NCBI GenBank assembly: GCA_964599565.1
Contig: CAZRFE010000007.1
Span: forward strand, 1-55,859
Direction: 5' to 3'
Source of the DNA: JAJUFS01 sp964599565
Lineage (GTDB): Bacteria > Pseudomonadota > Gammaproteobacteria > Natronospirales > JAJUFS01
DNA length: 55,859 nucleotides
Positions 52,005-55,859 of this stretch are shown piece by piece (position 1 is the first letter of the stretch; every line of letters begins with the position of its first letter). The notes under the pieces were generated by a model. It was not told the origin of the DNA and made no database searches. It saw nothing but the letters and a program-made list of their open reading frames with translations. The position numbers and the translations under genes are program-made.

Positions 52005-52073
52005 GGCTCTGCCTGTCATGACCCATTGCCGTTGCCGGCGAAGCGCCTGTGCTGCGCGTTCACCGGTCGTGCC

Positions 52074-52544
52074 TCAGGCCCGGTGATACGGATGGTTCCG
52101 GAGAATGCTCGTCGCGCGGTAGAGCTGCTCGGCGACGACAATCCGCACCAGCGGATGCGGCAGTGTCAGCGGCGACAGCGACCAGCGCCGCTCGGCGCGT
52201 TCGAGCACCGCGTCGTCCAGCCCGTCGGGACCGCCGATGGCAAGCGCAATATCGCGTCCGTCCTGCAACCACTGCCCAAGCTCCGCCGCCAGCTGTTCCG
52301 TGCTCCACGCCTTGCCGCGCACGTCGAGCGCGATCAGCCGTTCGGTGTTCGACAGCGCGGCCAGCATGCGCTCGCCTTCCTGTTCGACGGCACGTTCCAG
52401 CGGCCGGCTTTTCGCGCGCTGTGCAAGCGGGAGTTCGATGAGTTCAAGGCGGCATTCCGGCGGCATGCGCGCGGCGTATTCGGCGTACCCCGCACTCACC
52501 CACGCCGGCATCTTCTGCCCGATGGCGAGCAGGCGAAGCTTCAT
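52074..52544 (-). CDS. rlmH: 23S rRNA pseudouridine-1915 N3-methyltransferase
   Basis: 156 aa SPOUT methyltransferase. The SAM knot motif 'ALAIGGPDGLDDAVLERA' and the C-terminal 'LPHPLVRIVVAEQLYRA' followed by 'LRNHPYHRA' are the family hallmark. It methylates pseudouridine 1915 of 23S rRNA in the complete 70S ribosome. It overlaps rsfS by 4 nt. Confidence 0.97.
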   Translation of the reverse strand: MKLRLLAIGQKMPAWVSAGYAEYAARMPPECRLELIELPLAQRAKSRPLERAVEQEGERMLAALSNTERLIALDVRGKAWSTEQLAAELGQWLQDGRDIALAIGGPDGLDDAVLERAERRWSLSPLTLPHPLVRIVVAEQLYRATSILRNHPYHRA

Positions 52545-52864
52545 TCCACCGACCAGAGCTTCTCGAGGTTGTAGAAGTCGCGCACCTCGCGCAGCATCAC
52601 GTGCACGACAACGTCATTGAGGTCGAGCAGTATCCACTCGCCGCTTTGCTCGCCTTCCACGCCGAGCGGCTTGATGCCGGCATCGCGCGCATCCTTCAGC
52701 ACGTTGTCCGCGAGTGCCTTCACATGCCGGTCGGATGTGCCCGTCGCAATCACCATGAAATCGGTGATCGCGGTCCTGCCGCGCACGTCCAGCGTCTTCA
52801 CGTCGACGCCCTTCACATCATCAAGTGCTGCGACCACCCGGTCGCGCAGTGCTTCAGCTTGCAT
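52541..52864 (-). CDS. rsfS: Ribosome silencing factor
   Basis: 107 aa from ATG 52864 with AAGGA immediately upstream, overlapping nadD by 11 nt; ATG 52876 is an alternative. It binds L14 and blocks subunit joining in starvation. The chain 'VDVKTLDVRGRTAITDFMVIATG', position ~17-39, and 'LGVEGEQSGEWILLDLNDVV' hold the conserved motifs. Part of the leuS-lptE-holA-nadD-rsfS-rlmH operon. Confidence 0.96.
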   Translation of the reverse strand: MQAEALRDRVVAALDDVKGVDVKTLDVRGRTAITDFMVIATGTSDRHVKALADNVLKDARDAGIKPLGVEGEQSGEWILLDLNDVVVHVMLREVRDFYNLEKLWSVE

Positions 52865-53522
52865 TGTTCCTTCCATCGTTTCGATACAGTTTCTCGCGCC
52901 GGATGATTTCCAGCACGGCGTCCGGCAGCAGGAAGCGCGGATCGCGTCCCGTCGCCAGCAGTTCGCGGATGCGCGTGGAGGAAATGTCCAGCGCGGTGAT
53001 TTCACAGAACGCGACGCGGCCGCCGGTTGTGTTGCCGTCGAACATCCGTTCGGGCAGGACTTCCACATCCGCCAGCCAGTCATTCAGCGCATCGGGCCAG
53101 ACGATGTTCTCGTTGCCGGGACGGCGCAGCACGGCGATGTGCGCCAGTTCCGATACCGCCTGCCATTCGTGCCAGCGGTGGAAACCGCGAAATGCATCCT
53201 CGCCGAGCAGCAGCACGAACACCGCGTCCGGCAGTTCCGCGCGCAGGCTCTGCAGCGTGCGCAGGGTATACGAGGGCGGCGGCAGTTCGAGCTCGCGCGC
53301 ATCGAGCGCGATGTGATCCAGGTTTGTCACGGCCGCGGCAATCATCGCCGCGCGAAGCTCGGCGTTCACGCGCGGCGCCGAGCGGTGCGGCGGCGAGGCG
53401 CACGGCACGAGGCGCACTTCATCCAGCCCGAGCAGTTCGCGCGTCTCGATCGCCGCACGCAGATGGCCATCGTGCACGGGATCGTACATGCCGCCGAGCA
53501 CGCCGATGCGCCGCATGCTCAT
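52854..53522 (-). CDS. nadD: Nicotinate-nucleotide adenylyltransferase
   Basis: 222 aa. It forms NaAD from NaMN and ATP. The nucleotidyltransferase motif 'GGMYDPVHDGHL' (the HxGH family) and 'DISSTRIRELLATGRD' (ISSTxxR) are complete. It overlaps holA upstream and rsfS downstream. Confidence 0.97.
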   Translation of the reverse strand: MSMRRIGVLGGMYDPVHDGHLRAAIETRELLGLDEVRLVPCASPPHRSAPRVNAELRAAMIAAAVTNLDHIALDARELELPPPSYTLRTLQSLRAELPDAVFVLLLGEDAFRGFHRWHEWQAVSELAHIAVLRRPGNENIVWPDALNDWLADVEVLPERMFDGNTTGGRVAFCEITALDISSTRIRELLATGRDPRFLLPDAVLEIIRREKLYRNDGRNNAS

Positions 53523-54541
53523 GCGCGCTGCCGTGCCGGTTGCGAAAGCGGACTGCCGGCCATTGCCGCAACCAGGCGCTCGAGGCTCTGCCAGGCATCG
53601 CCGCGACGCATGCCCTTTACCTGCCGGTCGATGAGCGCGACTTCAAGCAGCAGCCGCTCCCACACTTTCACCGAGAACCGCTGCAATGCACGCGCAACAA
53701 CGGGCTGGCGTTTCTTCGGCCATACCGATGCGACAAGCCGCTCCACGCTCTGCCCGCCCGCCAGCTTGAACGACATCTCCGCGAGCGAACGGATTTCCTT
53801 TGCAAGCGCCCAGCTCACGAGCACCGCTTCGGTGCCTTCGGCACGCAGTGCATCGAGCATGCGAAGCGCGCGCACGGCATCACCGGCAAGCGCGACATCC
53901 GCAAGCTGGAAAATGTCGAACCGCGCGCTGTCGGCGACCGCATCGCGCACGGCATCGACATCCGCCTGCCGGCCCTGCAGGAGCAGCGCGAGCTTGTCGA
54001 TTTCCTGCGCGGCGGCCAGCAGGTTGCCTTCAACGCGATCCGCGAGCAGTTGCGCCGCGTCGCGATCCGCCGCAAGACCCGCCGCCGCCATGCGATCCTG
54101 TATCCAGCGCGGCAACTGCGCGCCTTCGATCGGCCACACTTCGACGAACACGCCCGCCTTCTCAAGCGCGGCAACCCACTTGTTCTTCTTGTCGACCTTG
54201 CCGCTGATCACGAGCAGTACGGTGTCCTCGGGCGGCCGCGCGGCGAATTCAACGAGCATCTTCGCGCCCGCATCGCCCGGCTTGCCGGTCGGCAGGCGCA
54301 GTTCGAGCACGCGCCGCTCGGCGAACAGCGACAGGCTTTCGCCGGCGGAACGCAGTGCCTGCCAGTCGAAGCCGCGTTCCGCGAAAAACACTTCGCGCGA
54401 TGCATAGCCTTCACGTCTTGCTGCGGCGCGCACCGCGTCCGCCGCTTCGCCAAGCTGCAGGGGTTCGTCACCGCAAAGGAGATACACCGGTGCGAGTGCG
54501 CCCTTCAGATGCCCCGCAAGCCGGTCGGCGTAGAGCTTCAC
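53519..54541 (-). CDS. holA: DNA polymerase III delta subunit
   Basis: 340 aa from GTG 54541, which overlaps the lptE stop by 4 nt (GTGA). The clamp-loader delta subunit has 'VYLLCGDEPLQLGEAADAVR' at the start and an AAA+-like fold, with the delta/ clamp-opening part in the first ~140 residues. A longer frame upstream lies within lptE and is not credible. The order lptE-holA-nadD is conserved. Confidence 0.95.
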   Translation of the reverse strand: MKLYADRLAGHLKGALAPVYLLCGDEPLQLGEAADAVRAAARREGYASREVFFAERGFDWQALRSAGESLSLFAERRVLELRLPTGKPGDAGAKMLVEFAARPPEDTVLLVISGKVDKKNKWVAALEKAGVFVEVWPIEGAQLPRWIQDRMAAAGLAADRDAAQLLADRVEGNLLAAAQEIDKLALLLQGRQADVDAVRDAVADSARFDIFQLADVALAGDAVRALRMLDALRAEGTEAVLVSWALAKEIRSLAEMSFKLAGGQSVERLVASVWPKKRQPVVARALQRFSVKVWERLLLEVALIDRQVKGMRRGDAWQSLERLVAAMAGSPLSQPARQRA

Positions 54542-55110
54542 TCCATGTTCTCCGGAAGAGTCGCGGGTTCGCTTTCCGGAGTGTCGTTCCCGTTGCTGCC
54601 CGGGTCGACGACAGGGGCAGGCAACGCTTCCGCTGCCGCGATGCGACCGAGCATGTCCCACACCGCATCCTCGCGCAGGCTCGCGACCGCACGCGCGATG
54701 TCACCGGAGTTGCCGAGCGGATCGACGGGATTGAGCTCGATGTTGCTGCGGCGGGATACCTGCGCCGGCAAGATGAGATCGATGCCTTCCGGTGTCGTCA
54801 CGCGATAGTTCAGCGTAACGGTCAGCTCGTATTCGCGCGGCCGCCCGTCGGAGTCCTTCGACAGCAGGCGACGCGACGTCGCGGCGGACGGTATGTGCAG
54901 GATTGCGCTTGCATCCACAGCGCTGCGCTTTACGCGGATGCCGTTCAGGTTCAGTGCGCGAACCACGGTGCGCAGCATCGCGCCATCGCCGCCCGCGTAA
55001 CTCACGTACGTGTCGGCCATCTCCGCGGGCAATTCGAAATTGCCGCGCAACTGGAAACCGCATGCGGCGAGCATGATGCAGAACGCCGCGATGACAGGCG
55101 CGCGGTTCAT
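54538..55110 (-). CDS. lptE: LPS-assembly lipoprotein LptE
   Basis: 190 aa. Lipobox LAAC with Cys17 after a short signal; 'CGFQLRGNFELP' is the LptE opening. It plugs the LptD barrel at the outer membrane. The chain ends with a Pro/Glu/Asp-rich tail of ~25 residues that is longer than in E. coli and probably disordered. It overlaps the leuS stop by 4 nt. Confidence 0.95.
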   Translation of the reverse strand: MNRAPVIAAFCIMLAACGFQLRGNFELPAEMADTYVSYAGGDGAMLRTVVRALNLNGIRVKRSAVDASAILHIPSAATSRRLLSKDSDGRPREYELTVTLNYRVTTPEGIDLILPAQVSRRSNIELNPVDPLGNSGDIARAVASLREDAVWDMLGRIAAAEALPAPVVDPGSNGNDTPESEPATLPENME

Positions 55111-55859
55111 CCCACCACCACGTTGACGAGCTTGCCGGGCACAACAATCACCTTGCGTACCGTCATGCCGTCGACGAAGCGCTGCACGTTCGCATCCGCC
55201 ATCGCGGCGGTTTCGATCTGCGCGCGATCCGCATCGGCAGGAACCGAGACGCGCCCGCGCAGCTTGCCGTTCACCTGCACGACGAGTTCGAGCGTGTCGC
55301 TGACAAGCGCCGCCGGGTCATGTTCCGGCCACGGTGCATCGACGATGTCGCCGTCATAACCCATCTCCTCCCACAGCGCGTGCGCGATGTGCGGCGTGAT
55401 CGGCGCAAGCAGGCGAAGCAGGATGCCGAAACCTTCGGTAACGAGCGCGCCGTGCGCGCGTGCATCGGCGGTCTCGTTCTTCGACAGCGCGTTCATGATC
55501 TTCATCGTCGCGGACACGACGGTGTTGAACTGCTTGCGCTCGTAGTCCGCGTTTGCCTGGCGCAGCGAATCATGAACTTCACGGCGCGCATCGCGCACGG
55601 CCGTCTCCGCGGTGCTCCAGTCGAACGGTTCGCCGTGCGCAACTGCGGCATGGTTGTCCATGCCGAACTGCCACACCTTCTTCAGGAATCGCCACGCGCC
55701 CTCGATGCCGGTGTCCGACCATTCCAGCGTCTGTTCGGGCGGTGCTGCGAACATCATGAAAAGCCGTGTCGCATCCGCACCGTACTGGTCCACCATGCTC
55801 TGCGGATCGACGCCGTTGAGTTTCGACTTCGACATGGTGCCGATGCCGCCGTACTCCAC
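55107..55859 (-). CDS. leuS: Leucyl-tRNA synthetase, C-terminal part (5' end outside window)
   Basis: The frame is open to the window edge; the visible 250 residues begin just before the KMSKS-loop segment and include the anticodon-binding domain and the C-terminal 'VQVNGKLRGRVSVPADADR', with the typical final 'KVIVVPGKLVNVVVG'. The signature loop here reads GTMSKSKLNGVDP, with Thr in place of the first Lys of KMSKS. Heads the operon leuS-lptE-holA-nadD-rsfS-rlmH. Confidence 0.96.
   Translation of the reverse strand: MEYGGIGTMSKSKLNGVDPQSMVDQYGADATRLFMMFAAPPEQTLEWSDTGIEGAWRFLKKVWQFGMDNHAAVAHGEPFDWSTAETAVRDARREVHDSLRQANADYERKQFNTVVSATMKIMNALSKNETADARAHGALVTEGFGILLRLLAPITPHIAHALWEEMGYDGDIVDAPWPEHDPAALVSDTLELVVQVNGKLRGRVSVPADADRAQIETAAMADANVQRFVDGMTVRKVIVVPGKLVNVVVG

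Overview
The window is high-GC chromosomal DNA of a gammaproteobacterium. Evidence for this is the block order leuS-lptE-holA-nadD-rsfS-rlmH / maf-rng-yhdP-tldD, the pepP-ubiH-ubiI / zapA-6S RNA-fau block, rplM-rpsI close to coq7-speD-crp, and the pmbA/darP divergent pair. The crp-speD-coq7 neighbourhood and the rpe-gph-trpG order look most like Xanthomonadales/Lysobacterales or a related deep lineage. I cannot name a genus from the sequence. I see no prophage, insertion sequence, integron or CRISPR array; almost all of the window is core chromosome with a few accessory patches.

Layout. 1-6134 is the most accessory part: the C-terminal end of a giant secreted beta-helix exoprotein, a secreted FecR-domain protein, a 94-bp tandem repeat carrying hairpins, and a tight three-gene operon of a SapC-family protein, a divergent sulfotransferase-like protein and a GT1-like glycosyltransferase. 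6195-9367 holds a DUF885 lipoprotein and the phenylalanine hydroxylase pair phhA-phhB. 9517-17520 holds an isolated 100-aa protein, the ubiquinone operon pepP-ubiH-ubiI on the minus strand, ygfB, the division genes zapB-like/zapA, 6S RNA, fau, an EVE-domain gene, a histone H1-like lysine-rich repeat gene and rpiA. 17521-18064 has no gene. 18065-24741 holds tRNA-Gln, rpsI-rplM, a 2Fe-2S ferredoxin, a DUF481 porin-like protein, a lone GlcF-like protein with coq7, speD, crp and trpG.

24738-32711 holds gph, rpe, an AlkD-like protein, djlA, a probable copper-linked outer-membrane protein with a small Cys/His protein, purC, DUF3088, a BtuF-like protein without signal peptide, and srkA. 32844-36799 holds the most interesting candidate system: an acetyltransferase/C39-peptidase fusion, a RimK-like ATP-grasp ligase and a BrkB membrane protein, adjacent on one strand behind one candidate promoter. 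37229-45927 holds a class-V PLP enzyme, an exported isoaspartyl peptidase, pmbA, darP-purE-purK, tldD, a nitrilase and a small secreted protein. 45896-55859 holds yhdP, rng, maf, rlmH, rsfS, nadD, holA, lptE and the 3' part of leuS, all on the minus strand.

Recurrent architecture: several genes (zapB-like, coq7, purE, srkA) have a -10-like hexamer 6-7 nt before the start codon and no Shine-Dalgarno sequence, suggesting leaderless mRNAs. Others have clear Shine-Dalgarno sequences, which allowed start correction (GTG at 3870, TTG at 32844, GTG at 29658). Strong hairpin/T-run terminators separate most convergent pairs.
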